Positions 37,949-46,392 of a DNA stretch of 64,000 nucleotides are shown one piece after another. The stretch's first letter is position 1. Each line of letters starts with the position of its first letter. Source of the stretch: Agarivorans aestuarii. GTDB lineage: Bacteria; Pseudomonadota; Gammaproteobacteria; Enterobacterales; Celerinatantimonadaceae. The position numbers were made by a program, and so were the translations under genes. Below the pieces are notes generated by a model. It was not told where the DNA came from, did no database searches, and saw nothing but the letters and a program-made list of their open reading frames with translations. The stretch is taken from assembly GCF_019670125.1 (NCBI RefSeq), contig NZ_AP023033.1, forward strand, positions 3,275,001-3,339,000, written 5' to 3'.

Positions 37949-39674
37949 ACTTTTCATCAAGCATATGGGTGTCTATGTAACGGGCTTTTTTCTTCTCTTT
38001 TAACTGATGTAAATCGACTAATACCAAGCCATCGATACACTGGTTAAATTCTGGGTCTACGTTGAAATCAATAAACTGAACGCCACCAGCCTGACATAGC
38101 TCGGTATACTGCTTATAAAGCGTTGGCACCGCGGTGCCCATTGCTGCTAATGCGCTTTTTAGTTGGGCAAAATCAGCTTTATAGTCATCACCGCTGAAAG
38201 ACATATGAATACTGTTTTTGATTTGCTTGGCTAGCTGGTAGGGCTGACGCGAACGCGCATAACTGTTGTTCGAAGGAAAGTAAGTTTGATAAAAGTGAAT
38301 CAGCAAGTCTCTGCCAGCCTCTGGCATTGCGGCGCTAATGCTCACTGGGCCAAACAAGTATCGATAATGTGGATTGCGCGCTAAAAAAGCGCCAATACCC
38401 AGCCACAGGTAGTCTAAGCTGCGTTTGCCCCAATATTTCGGCTGCACAAAGCTGCGCCCTAACTCAATACCCGAAGCTAAAAAGTCACAGTTTTTCTCAT
38501 CATACTCAAAGAGTGACTGGCTATACAAAGCGCCAATACCCTTGTCTTTTATTATGCGTTTGGTATCAGCAAAGCGATAGGCGCCAGCAATCTCAAGTTG
38601 CTCTGCGTCCCACAATATAAGGTGCATGTAGTTTGCATCGTATTTGTCGGTATCGGTGCGTCGACCAGTGCCTTCACCTACGGCACGAAAAGCTAATTCT
38701 CGTAGGCGACCAAGTTCAGATAAAACTAAAGGTTGGGAGTTACCATAACAAATGCAAATCTGCTTTCCGTCTGGCGTCTCACCTATTTTCTCTAACTGCT
38801 TAATCGCCTTTTTTAAAGCTAGACGCTGCTCTGGATGAGCAATCGCAGCCTCTGTTTGGAACAGACCTTTTTTGTTACTACCAATACGATAAAGGTGCTT
38901 TTTGATTAATTGAGCTTGGGTAGAGCGGTCAAGACCACTTAAACCAAAACTCTTTACTGGGATCTGCTCGCCCACCACCATCGAGAACACTTTATTGCGA
39001 TGAAAGAATAACTCTTTAACTAATAACAAGGTGGATAAAGGTCGATAAACAAAAGAGCAAAAGTAAAACAACTTGCTGTTTTTAGCCTTCACACAAATGG
39101 GCAATAAAGGAGTATTGGTTTTCTTGGCAATGCTAACAAAACCCTTGGTCCACTTTCCGTCTTTTACCTTAACGCCTTTTAAACGAGAGACTTCACCAGC
39201 CGGGAAAATAATCACCGCCCCTTCTTCATCTAATAACGCTTTAATGGCATTAAGCTGCTTACGCTGACTATTACCATGCATGTTGTCTACTGGCAGTAAA
39301 AGATCGTCAAGCGGCTTAATTGCGGAGAGAATTTCATTAGCAACAATTTTCACGTCTTTACGTACCTGGCTAACCAGGTGCAGCAAAGCAAGGCCATCTA
39401 TCGAACCGATTGGGTGGTTAGCAACAATAATCACTCGGCCTTCACTAGGAATGCGCTCTCGCTCATTTTGACTGACCCGATAACTAACATTCAGCTCCGT
39501 GAATACTTGATCGATAAAAGCCACCCCTTTTAAGTGAGGATGCTTTTCGCCGAAGGCTTGAAATTCGTCTTCAAACAACACTTTAGAGAAAAACCATTTG
39601 GCCAAGGAATAACGACGCGGATGCTGTGCTAGGCTGGGGTAATGTTGGTTGAGTACCTGCTGTGCTGAAATCAT
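37947..39674 (-). CDS. OlsF-like bifunctional acyltransferase (ornithine/aminolipid synthase candidate)
   Basis: 575 residues joining two acyltransferases. Residues 60-270 are a PlsC-like lysolipid acyltransferase with VANHPIGSIDG (H87, D93; spacing HX5D, the variant of this subfamily) and IIFPAGEVSRLKG. Residues 280-570 are a GNAT-type OlsB-like N-acyltransferase (ELGRLRELAFRAVGEGTGRR, IELGRSFVQPKYWGKRSLDY, RYLFGPVSISAAMP). This N-to-C order is that of OlsF, which makes ornithine lipids in some gammaproteobacteria and Bacteroidetes. The head-group amino acid here is unproven. A phosphate-responsive promoter was not seen. Confidence 0.78.
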   Translation of the reverse strand: MISAQQVLNQHYPSLAQHPRRYSLAKWFFSKVLFEDEFQAFGEKHPHLKGVAFIDQVFTELNVSYRVSQNERERIPSEGRVIIVANHPIGSIDGLALLHLVSQVRKDVKIVANEILSAIKPLDDLLLPVDNMHGNSQRKQLNAIKALLDEEGAVIIFPAGEVSRLKGVKVKDGKWTKGFVSIAKKTNTPLLPICVKAKNSKLFYFCSFVYRPLSTLLLVKELFFHRNKVFSMVVGEQIPVKSFGLSGLDRSTQAQLIKKHLYRIGSNKKGLFQTEAAIAHPEQRLALKKAIKQLEKIGETPDGKQICICYGNSQPLVLSELGRLRELAFRAVGEGTGRRTDTDKYDANYMHLILWDAEQLEIAGAYRFADTKRIIKDKGIGALYSQSLFEYDEKNCDFLASGIELGRSFVQPKYWGKRSLDYLWLGIGAFLARNPHYRYLFGPVSISAAMPEAGRDLLIHFYQTYFPSNNSYARSRQPYQLAKQIKNSIHMSFSGDDYKADFAQLKSALAAMGTAVPTLYKQYTELCQAGGVQFIDFNVDPEFNQCIDGLVLVDLHQLKEKKKARYIDTHMLDEK

Positions 39675-39794
39675 TGCTCTCTCCCTGTATTCGCCGTTAG
39701 GCTAGAAGCAGAAGATGACAAATAAGCAACAATTTTGTGTCAGTTGCATGACACACCCACAGATCTGCAATGGATAAATAACAAGGATTATTAA

Positions 39795-40241
39795 GTGCAA
39801 ATAGGCAGCAAACACCCACAAATAGTGCTCTACCTCAATACCCAGCCCCCCTCGCTACCAAACAACTATCACGATCTAAAGGGAGCCGAGTTAAGCCACG
39901 CTATTTTAGACAACAACAATAATAATTGGCGCAAAGTGCTGACTATATTCGCCAAGCTTTGTGCGCCTGATGAAGATTGGCGAAGCTATTTACATCAAGA
40001 ATTACTACTTAAACAGCAAATTAATTTTAAGCAGGTTTTAGTCAAATCTGCACAATTTCACTTGGTTGCGGGAAAAGCGAACTGGCAACGGTTTGACGTA
40101 GCACGTGGAGAAAACAGTGCCTTAAATCAAAAAAAATGGATTTATTTAAGACCAAATATTTTATTTACTCCTTACCCAGACTACCGACAATTCCCTAATA
40201 GCATGATTAGCGAATGTAGAGAGCATTTTCATCAAGGTTAA
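39795..40241 (+). CDS. Hypothetical cytosolic protein
   Basis: 148 residues from GTG 39795, with AAGGA 7 nt before. No signal peptide or membrane segment. It contains GAELSHAILDNNNNNWRKVL (an Asn run) and ends with an aromatic stretch (KWIYLRPNILFTPYPDYRQF). I do not recognise a family with certainty. It reads toward the quorum-sensing locus, 207 bp upstream of luxI, and is divergent from the OlsF-like gene. The codon use and ribosome site support a real gene. Confidence 0.65.
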   Translation: MQIGSKHPQIVLYLNTQPPSLPNNYHDLKGAELSHAILDNNNNNWRKVLTIFAKLCAPDEDWRSYLHQELLLKQQINFKQVLVKSAQFHLVAGKANWQRFDVARGENSALNQKKWIYLRPNILFTPYPDYRQFPNSMISECREHFHQG

Positions 40242-40373
40242 CTAAAAGTTCAGCTAGTTAACTGAATTACAATAAGTTTATTTTTCGAGCAGCGAGATAA
40301 GAACTAAAGCCAAGCCTCAATTGATAAATCCAACAAAAACAAAGTCATAGCTGATTATTGCTGCCTTAGCTAG

Positions 40374-40389
40374 CTGTTAGGTTTAACAG
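40374..40389 (+). promoter_or_regulatory. Candidate lux box upstream of luxI
   Basis: CTGTTAGGTTTAACAG, 6-bp perfect arms around a 4-bp centre, fits the CTG-N10-CAG pattern of LuxR-type operators. Its centre lies 67 bp before the luxI start. A TSS about 42 bp downstream (near 40424) would leave TACTCA at 40415-40420 as the -10, the class II geometry. The match is by eye only. Confidence 0.6.
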
Positions 40390-40448
40390 TTTAAAAACTA
40401 TGCGCACTGGATTGTACTCATAGCATCATCACTAAGGGAGAGATGCTA

Positions 40449-41000
40449 ATGGACTTTGTTAACGGCGTTGCAGAACAACTTTCACCTACTACATTCCAGC
40501 ACCTAAACAACTACCGTCATCAAGTGTTTGTAGAAATGCTTGGCTGGGAACTCGATACCCCTGATGGCATAGAGCAAGACCAATTTGATCGCGACGACAC
40601 CGTTTATGTTATCGCTAAAAACGACCAAGACCACATCAGCGGTTGCGCGCGTTTATTACCCACCACCGAACCTTACCTCTTGGAGGAAGTATTTCCGGAG
40701 CTACTAAACGGTCTTCCCTGCCCCAAACAACAGGACATTTGGGAGCTTTCGCGCTTTGCAGCGGTAGACTTTGATAATCATAATCAAGCGCCAACGCAAC
40801 TTATGTCGAGTGAAGCCTTAGCCTTGCTCACCGCCTCAATCGAGTGCGCCAAAAAACAAGGGGCTAAGCGCTTAATTTCTGTCTCACCACTAGGTATAGA
40901 GCGCATGTTACGCAATGCAGGCTTTCGCTATCATCGTGCCGGCCCACCTAAAATTGTGAATGGCTACGCGCTATTTGCCTGCTATATAGATATTACTTAA
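40449..41000 (+). CDS. luxI: Acyl-homoserine-lactone synthase, LuxI family
   Basis: 183-residue enzyme making N-acyl-homoserine lactone from S-adenosylmethionine and an acyl donor. All conserved residues are present: R23, F27, W33 (YRHQVFVEMLGWE), D44, D47, R68 (GCARLL), F82, and E99/R102 (IWELSRFAA). The sequence is nearest the LasI/TraI branch. Threonine at the usual 143 position (which selects 3-oxo chains) was not resolved. ATG 40449 is preferred over ATG 40443, since AAGGGAG is 8 nt before it. Its stop interlocks with the stop of the opposite-strand RsaM-like gene (TTAA at 40997-41000). Confidence 0.94.
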   Translation: MDFVNGVAEQLSPTTFQHLNNYRHQVFVEMLGWELDTPDGIEQDQFDRDDTVYVIAKNDQDHISGCARLLPTTEPYLLEEVFPELLNGLPCPKQQDIWELSRFAAVDFDNHNQAPTQLMSSEALALLTASIECAKKQGAKRLISVSPLGIERMLRNAGFRYHRAGPPKIVNGYALFACYIDIT

Positions 41001-41443
41001 CTCATTACCATTGGCGACTCGCGGTAGCGATTTTTTATCGCTCCCGCCGTTGTTGCTTGCCAAGCCATCGCTTCAATAGCCTCTAGCAACAACTCATCGT
41101 TGCGACGCGGGCTCACATCAAAGCCCTCTTCTTGCAACTGAATATTACTGCGTGGCAGGCCTTTTACTCGGCATTGCATCCGACCATTATGCCATTGCCA
41201 ATGCCAGTCCCACCCTAGGGTGATAGCGCACACATTTTCAAATAGCCATTCGGTATAGCCACTGAAAATAGCCTGTTCACTATTAAATTCTTCACTACTA
41301 ATATTGTCTAAGCCAGAAATAATATGGCTAAAAGCGAGCACATTAAGCTGCTCAATTGACAACCTCACCAAACCATCACTACAGGGAACAACCTGATAGC
41401 GATGTGATTCGATTATATTCTGTACACTTGCCTGTGTTTTCAT
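40997..41443 (-). CDS. RsaM-like quorum-sensing regulator (DUF4902 type)
   Basis: 148-residue soluble protein on the opposite strand between luxI and luxR. The block FSGYTEWLFENVCAITLGWD with W-H-W following, and the early VPCSDGLVRLSIEQLNVLAF, match my recollection of RsaM/TofM proteins (DUF4902), small repressors or balancers encoded between luxI and luxR in Burkholderia and Pseudomonas. No classical HTH is visible, also true of RsaM. Position, strand and size all agree. Outside Burkholderia/Pseudomonas such genes are much less described. Confidence 0.78.
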   Translation of the reverse strand: MKTQASVQNIIESHRYQVVPCSDGLVRLSIEQLNVLAFSHIISGLDNISSEEFNSEQAIFSGYTEWLFENVCAITLGWDWHWQWHNGRMQCRVKGLPRSNIQLQEEGFDVSPRRNDELLLEAIEAMAWQATTAGAIKNRYRESPMVMS

Positions 41444-41556
41444 AATTTTATTTTTTAATTATTTGAGCTTCCCCTCAATGAAAGCATTGTGAGGTCTAAG
41501 CATCAATTGTCAACATTAACAGTTGCGCTATACTGGTAATTCTACGGGAAAAATGA

Positions 41557-41577
41557 TTATGCGCAGTTTTTGCATAA
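41557..41577. promoter_or_regulatory. Inverted repeat in the luxR leader
   Basis: TTATGC and GCATAA separated by 9 nt, ending 3 nt before the GGAG ribosome site of luxR. It might be an operator or a leader hairpin; it lies in the 155-bp divergent region shared with the RsaM-like gene. Confidence 0.35.
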
Positions 41578-41598
41578 CTAGGAGAAGATAAAGCTGTC

Positions 41599-42303
41599 AT
41601 GGAAGCTTGGTTAGAAGAACAGTTCTGTTTGTTGGAAACCCAAGGCTCTAGTGAGGCCTTTTTCCAAGAATTATCTAAAATCACCAACGCTTTAGGGTTT
41701 GACTTTTGTGCTTATGGCTTGCGAGTTCCATATCCCTTGTCTGCTCCTCGCACCGAAATGCTCAATAACTACCCCACCATTTGGCAACATACCTACCAAG
41801 AGAAAAACTACTTGGCGGTTGATCCTACGGTGCACCATGGGATGACCTCCCAACTGCCGATTGTTTGGAGTGACCAAGTGTTCTCCCAAACGCCAGAGCT
41901 AATGGAAGACGCCCGCGCCTTTGGCCTTGAGTATGGCTGGGCGCAATCGTCTCGCCAAGCCAATGGCACGGTAGGCATGTTAACCCTAGCGCGTTCCTCT
42001 GAAATGCTAACGCCAGCCGAGCTAGTGCGTTATCGCTATCAATTACTATGGCTAACCCAAGTAACTCACCACGGTCTTGCATCTCGAATTACCGAAGAGA
42101 AGCTTGAGATGCCAGAATTAAGTTTACGAGAGCTAGAAATGTTGAAATGGACAGCCGATGGTAAAACTGCCGATGAAATAGCTACCATTCTCAATATCAC
42201 CGCGCGTACAGTAAACTTTCACATCAGCCAGGCGATGCGTAAGTTAGATGTTGTGAATAAAACTGCTGCTACCGTTAAAGCGGCACTTATGGGGTTAATC
42301 TAA
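41599..42303 (+). CDS. luxR: LuxR-family quorum-sensing receptor
   Basis: 234 residues. The N-terminal autoinducer-binding domain keeps W62, Y66, D75 and W90 (TIWQHTYQEKNYLAVDPTVH), equivalent to TraR W57, Y61, D70 and W85. The C-terminal GerE helix-turn-helix reads LSLRELEMLKWTADGKTADE and ATILNITARTVNFHISQAMR. It is thus a full receptor, not an orphan HTH. The nearest ribosome site (GGAG 41581-41584) is 14 nt from the ATG, unusually far; no closer in-frame start exists, so translation may be weak or structure-dependent. It pairs with luxI 600 bp upstream. Confidence 0.94.
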   Translation: MEAWLEEQFCLLETQGSSEAFFQELSKITNALGFDFCAYGLRVPYPLSAPRTEMLNNYPTIWQHTYQEKNYLAVDPTVHHGMTSQLPIVWSDQVFSQTPELMEDARAFGLEYGWAQSSRQANGTVGMLTLARSSEMLTPAELVRYRYQLLWLTQVTHHGLASRITEEKLEMPELSLRELEMLKWTADGKTADEIATILNITARTVNFHISQAMRKLDVVNKTAATVKAALMGLI

Positions 42304-42394
42304 GCCCCAAAAAAAGCAGCTCAAACGTTAGAAATCAAAGTCTCAAGGCTAATATGCACTATAATCTAGCAGTCTCTCACCAGCCTTAACTAGC

Positions 42395-43066
42395 ATGACT
42401 CTTGATTTAGATTTTCACTCCACTTTATATCTAATAGGCTTGATCGCAGTATTTGTTTTTGCGCTAACAGGCGCGCTGGCTGCAGCTAAGCGCGAGCTAG
42501 ACATCCTTGCTTTTGTATTTGTTGGCATTGTCACTGGCATAGGCGGCGGCACAATTCGCGATTTATTGCTTAGAACTGATCAAATCTTCTGGATTGCCGA
42601 TCCCAACTACCTAACGGTGTGTATTTTCGCCTCAGTGATGACCTATTTCTTTGCTCATTGGGTGATCAAAATTGACCGAATACTATTGTGGATGGATGCG
42701 GCGGGCATCGCCTTGTTTGCAGTGCTAGGCACCAGTAAGGCCTTAAGTTACGAGGTAGCGCCGCTTATTGCTATTTTAATGGGGGTAATTAGCTCCACTT
42801 TGGGCTCGGCTATTCGCGATTTAATGTTACAAGTGAAGTTGGTGATATTTGAGCCTGAGATATATGTAACAGCTTGTTTATTAGGAAGCTTGTCTTACGT
42901 AGTGCTAAGTCACTTTGGCATTAACGAGGTCTACAATATCTTGTTATCCAGTGGCGCGGCTTTTCTATTACGGGTACTCGCTATAGAACTCGATTTGAGA
43001 TTTCCCAGCTTCACACTTAGCAAGCTACAAAACCGGGAAATTCGTAAACAACAACATAAATCTTAA
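42395..43066 (+). CDS. TRIC/YicG (UPF0126) family membrane channel
   Basis: 223-residue inner-membrane protein with seven hydrophobic segments in two repeats. The glycine-rich kinked helices are ILAFVFVGIVTGIGGGTIRD and its repeat LIAILMGVISSTLGSAIRDL. Bacterial TRIC proteins form trimeric monovalent cation channels; some members have been linked to glycine uptake. The last 4 bp overlap the end of the convergent serA. Confidence 0.9.
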   Translation: MTLDLDFHSTLYLIGLIAVFVFALTGALAAAKRELDILAFVFVGIVTGIGGGTIRDLLLRTDQIFWIADPNYLTVCIFASVMTYFFAHWVIKIDRILLWMDAAGIALFAVLGTSKALSYEVAPLIAILMGVISSTLGSAIRDLMLQVKLVIFEPEIYVTACLLGSLSYVVLSHFGINEVYNILLSSGAAFLLRVLAIELDLRFPSFTLSKLQNREIRKQQHKS

Positions 43067-44241
43067 GCGTGTTCACCAATGGCGTTCACATGAAATACAT
43101 GCTCTACATTGGCAATGGCCTCTAGCAACTCGGTGGTGGCTGGAGTGGCGATATCCATTAAAGTATAGGCAATATCGTTACGGCTCTTATTAAGCATATC
43201 GATAACGTTGATATCCATGTCGGAGAGCAGCGCCAACACATTACTTAGCACCTTAGGCACGTTATCGTTAGCAAAGGCAAGACGAAAGCCCTCCGTTCTG
43301 CTTAGCTTGATATTGGGGAAGTTAACTGAATTATGAATGTTGCCATTTTCTAGAAAATCAATAAGCTGGCGCGCCGCCATTACTGCGCAGTTTTGTTCAG
43401 CTTCGTTAGTGCTCGCACCCAAGTGTGGCAAACTAAGCACTTTAGGATGCTTTAACAATGCAAGGCTAGGAAAGTCACTCACATATTGGGACAACTGTTG
43501 TTTAGCTAAAGCCGTGAGTAAGGCATCTTCATCAACAATGCTGCCACGGGCAAAGTTTAAAAGCACAGCCCCTTGTTTGATGGAGGCTAAATTATCGCTA
43601 TTGATGAGGCCTAAAGTGTGTTTATTGGCTGGCACATGAATGGTCACATAATCACTGGTCGCTAATAAATCTTTTAGCTCGTCAGCGCACTCCACTTCAG
43701 AAGATAAACGCCAGGCGGCTTGTACACTTAATGCTGGATCAAAACCCACCACATTCATGCCTAAGCTAAGTGCGGCGTGCGCGACTTCTGCGCCAATTGC
43801 ACCTAAACCAATTACCCCGAGCGTTTTGCCAGTAAGTTCAGAGCCAACAAAACGCTTTTTCTCGGCTTCAACTTTAAGCTGCAGTGCCTTAGCTTCCAAA
43901 TCATCACTCAAGCCTTCAATAAAGCTTAAGCCAGCTGCAATATTACGCGCGCTTAACAGCATACCACCCAATACCAACTCTTTTACCGCATTGGCATTAG
44001 CGCCCGGTGTATTAAACACAACAATGCCTTGCTCACTGCAACGCTGAATTGGGATATTGTTTACCCCTGCACCACAACGAGCTAAGGCTTTAACTTCACT
44101 TGGAAAATCGTAGTCATGCAAATTGGCGCTGCGCAGCATAATCGCATCTGGCGCGGCTTGTTCTTCTGCCACTTGGTAACGCGAATTAAAACACGCCAGT
44201 CCTTGCTGATGAATGTTATTAATAGTCCGAATATTCGGCAT
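43063..44241 (-). CDS. serA: D-3-phosphoglycerate dehydrogenase, short ACT-domain form
   Basis: First step of serine synthesis: NAD-dependent oxidation of 3-phosphoglycerate. 392 residues. NAD-binding LGVIGLGAIGAEVAHAALSL, catalytic R/E/H region VLLNFARGSIVDEDALLTAL and LPHLGASTNEAEQNCAVMA, then a C-terminal ACT domain (NVPKVLSNVLALLSDMDINV) for serine feedback. The frame is open 14 codons further, but AGGGAGAAACTGT precedes ATG 44241 and MPNIRTINNI is the family start. This form resembles those of Rhizobiales and Firmicutes more than E. coli SerA. serC lies upstream on the same strand. Confidence 0.93.
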   Translation of the reverse strand: MPNIRTINNIHQQGLACFNSRYQVAEEQAAPDAIMLRSANLHDYDFPSEVKALARCGAGVNNIPIQRCSEQGIVVFNTPGANANAVKELVLGGMLLSARNIAAGLSFIEGLSDDLEAKALQLKVEAEKKRFVGSELTGKTLGVIGLGAIGAEVAHAALSLGMNVVGFDPALSVQAAWRLSSEVECADELKDLLATSDYVTIHVPANKHTLGLINSDNLASIKQGAVLLNFARGSIVDEDALLTALAKQQLSQYVSDFPSLALLKHPKVLSLPHLGASTNEAEQNCAVMAARQLIDFLENGNIHNSVNFPNIKLSRTEGFRLAFANDNVPKVLSNVLALLSDMDINVIDMLNKSRNDIAYTLMDIATPATTELLEAIANVEHVFHVNAIGEHA

Positions 44242-44322
44242 ACAGTTTCTCCCTAAACAACAATTACGGTGTTTTCGTGACAAACTGCAGCACGAAAATA
44301 GAATATTAAAATCAGGTCAAAT

Positions 44323-45438
44323 TTATAAGCACACCTGTTTATAAGCCCAGGCTAACCAAGGCATAAAGCGCTCTAGATCTTCTTTCTCAACAGTGGCACC
44401 ACACCAAATACGCAAGCCTGCTGGTGCATCTCGGTAAGCGCCAATATCAAAGGCCACTTGCTCTTGGTCTAACAGGCCAATAATGGTTTTAACCTGATCA
44501 GCCGAGGCATCCAAAGTTAAACAGACACTGGTGTTTGATAGGGTTTCAGGCTGCTTAGCCAAGAAGTTGATCCACGCGTTGTCGGCAACAAACTGTTTTA
44601 TGACTTCGAGGTTTTGTTGGGATTTGCTGATGCTTGCCGAGACTCCGCCCAGCGATTGAACCCATTTGAGGGCGTCGACATAGTCCGCCACACATAACAT
44701 CGACGGCGTGTTAATCGTTTCGCCTTTGAATATACCTTCAATGAGTTTCCCTCCTTGGGTTAATCGAAATACTTTAGGCATTGGCCAGCTAGGTTGATGA
44801 CTTTCTAAGCGTGCTACAGCGCGCGGGCTAAGAATAATTACGCCATGAGCTCCTTCACCGCCTAGGGCTTTTTGCCAGCTGTAAGTCACTACATCAAGCT
44901 TTTCCCAAGGCATTGGCATGGCAAATACCGCAGAAGTAGCATCACAAATGGTTAAACCGCTGCGTTGCGAACTAATCCAATCGCCATTTGGCACCGCTAC
45001 GCCAGAGGTAGTGCCATTCCAGGTGAAGATGCAATCGTTATCTGGGTTAGCTTGGCTCATGTCTGGCAACTGGCCGTAATCGCTGCTGTAGTGATTAACC
45101 TGCTCGAGCTTGAGCTGCTTACTCACATCAGTGAACCAACCTTTACCAAAAGACTCCCAGCTAAAAATATCTAATGGCTTAGGCCCTAATAGAGACCACA
45201 TCACCATTTCCATCGCTCCAGTGTCAGAACCCGGAACAATGCCCACTCTGTAACCTTCTGGTAACTCTAATAATTGCTCGGTAAGTTGAATCGCTTCGCC
45301 TAGTTGAGCTTTACCAATTTTGCTGCGATGAGAGCGCCCCAGCGCATCAATGTTCAGCTGGCTAAGGGCATAGCCCGGACGTTTTGCACAAGGCCCAGAT
45401 GAAAAGTTTGGACAATTGGGTTTTAACTGCGGTTTCAT
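44323..45438 (-). CDS. serC: Phosphoserine aminotransferase, alphaproteobacterial/Methanosarcina type
   Basis: Second step of serine synthesis: PLP-dependent transamination of 3-phosphohydroxypyruvate. 371 residues. PNFSSGPCAKRPGYAL and ALGRSHRSKIGKAQLGEAIQ at the N-terminus, PGSDTGAMEMVMWSLLG, and the PLP lysine in VVTYSWQKALGGEGAHG are the marks of the TIGR01365-type SerC known from Rhizobiales, not the E. coli type. With serA 81 bp downstream it forms a two-gene serine operon. Possible lateral acquisition; the host may also have a standard serC elsewhere. Confidence 0.92.
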   Translation of the reverse strand: MKPQLKPNCPNFSSGPCAKRPGYALSQLNIDALGRSHRSKIGKAQLGEAIQLTEQLLELPEGYRVGIVPGSDTGAMEMVMWSLLGPKPLDIFSWESFGKGWFTDVSKQLKLEQVNHYSSDYGQLPDMSQANPDNDCIFTWNGTTSGVAVPNGDWISSQRSGLTICDATSAVFAMPMPWEKLDVVTYSWQKALGGEGAHGVIILSPRAVARLESHQPSWPMPKVFRLTQGGKLIEGIFKGETINTPSMLCVADYVDALKWVQSLGGVSASISKSQQNLEVIKQFVADNAWINFLAKQPETLSNTSVCLTLDASADQVKTIIGLLDQEQVAFDIGAYRDAPAGLRIWCGATVEKEDLERFMPWLAWAYKQVCL

Positions 45439-45747
45439 TAACGATCCTTGTAAGTAGCTGCCTAACTAGGCAATTGAATAATAACTAAAAGCAGTATATG
45501 CGAGAGAGCTAGACCATAAAATGACCTGACACCAATTTTAAACGCTGACGAAAACTTCAATACAAACAAAGGAAAATCATCTAGTACGCAAGATAATTGC
45601 GGAGTATATGCAGTTAGCTATAACGCTTAAAACTAAATGGCAGCACTAATCCACCATATAACTCCAAGACCTAAAGCCTTGACTTCATTTAAGCCTTAAA
45701 GCTGGGTAGTATTTAACTAACTCTCACCCTTAAAAAGCGAACATAGC
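45439..45747. other. Divergent promoter region serC / Nudix gene
   Basis: 309 bp, AT-rich. I see no repeat, operator or small frame worth listing. Confidence 0.4.
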
Positions 45748-46260
45748 TTGCCAACTCTTAGTTATTGCCCCCAATGCGCTAGTACAAAGTTTAAGCAAAT
45801 AGATGTTAAACAATGGGCTTGCGAGCAATGCCAATTTAGCTACTTTCACAATATGGCTTCTACCGCCGGCGCCCTACTCATTTATAAAGGAGAACTATTA
45901 CTGGTCGAGCGCGCTATTAATCCGCAAAAAGGCTACTGGGACTTACCGGGTGGGTTCATCGAATACGGCGAAAGCTTAGAACAGGGCTTACAACGAGAGC
46001 TAAATGAAGAACTTGGGCTTGAATTGGTGGCCGAAAACTTTCGCTATTTTGGCTCGTTTGCCAATCAATACTCCTACAATCAAGTGCTTTACCACACCTG
46101 CGACAGCTTCTTTATTTATCCATTGAGCAGCAAAGTATCACTACAAGCGAAAGACGACGTTGCCGCTTGGCAATGGCACAGTCTAAAAAACATCCCTTTT
46201 GAGCAGATTGCTTTTAAGTCAGTAAAACAAGGGCTTATTAAGTTATCTCAACAACTCTAA
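45748..46260 (+). CDS. Zinc-ribbon Nudix hydrolase
   Basis: 170 residues. An N-terminal zinc ribbon (CPQC at 7-10, CEQC at about 25-28) precedes a Nudix domain with a full Nudix box: GGFIEYGESLEQGLQRELNE followed by ELGLEL. Members with this layout hydrolyse nucleoside diphosphate derivatives such as NADH or ADP-ribose; the length is much shorter than NudC, so the substrate is open. The best start is TTG 45748, which directly precedes the zinc ribbon; the ribosome site is weak. Confidence 0.85.
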   Translation: MPTLSYCPQCASTKFKQIDVKQWACEQCQFSYFHNMASTAGALLIYKGELLLVERAINPQKGYWDLPGGFIEYGESLEQGLQRELNEELGLELVAENFRYFGSFANQYSYNQVLYHTCDSFFIYPLSSKVSLQAKDDVAAWQWHSLKNIPFEQIAFKSVKQGLIKLSQQL

Positions 46261-46392
46261 AACACCATTCACAAATAAATCACATAAAGTTGATATAGAA
46301 CATGCCCTTTTAACCATATTTTTACTATGGTTAATTTGCTTAAAAAGCGAACAACAAGAACTTCTAGCAGGAAGCAAACAGAGGGTACAAAT

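Noticed and set aside
41692-42082. Overlapping minus-strand frames inside luxR
   Set aside because: They are antisense to conserved LuxR domain codons and have no ribosome sites.
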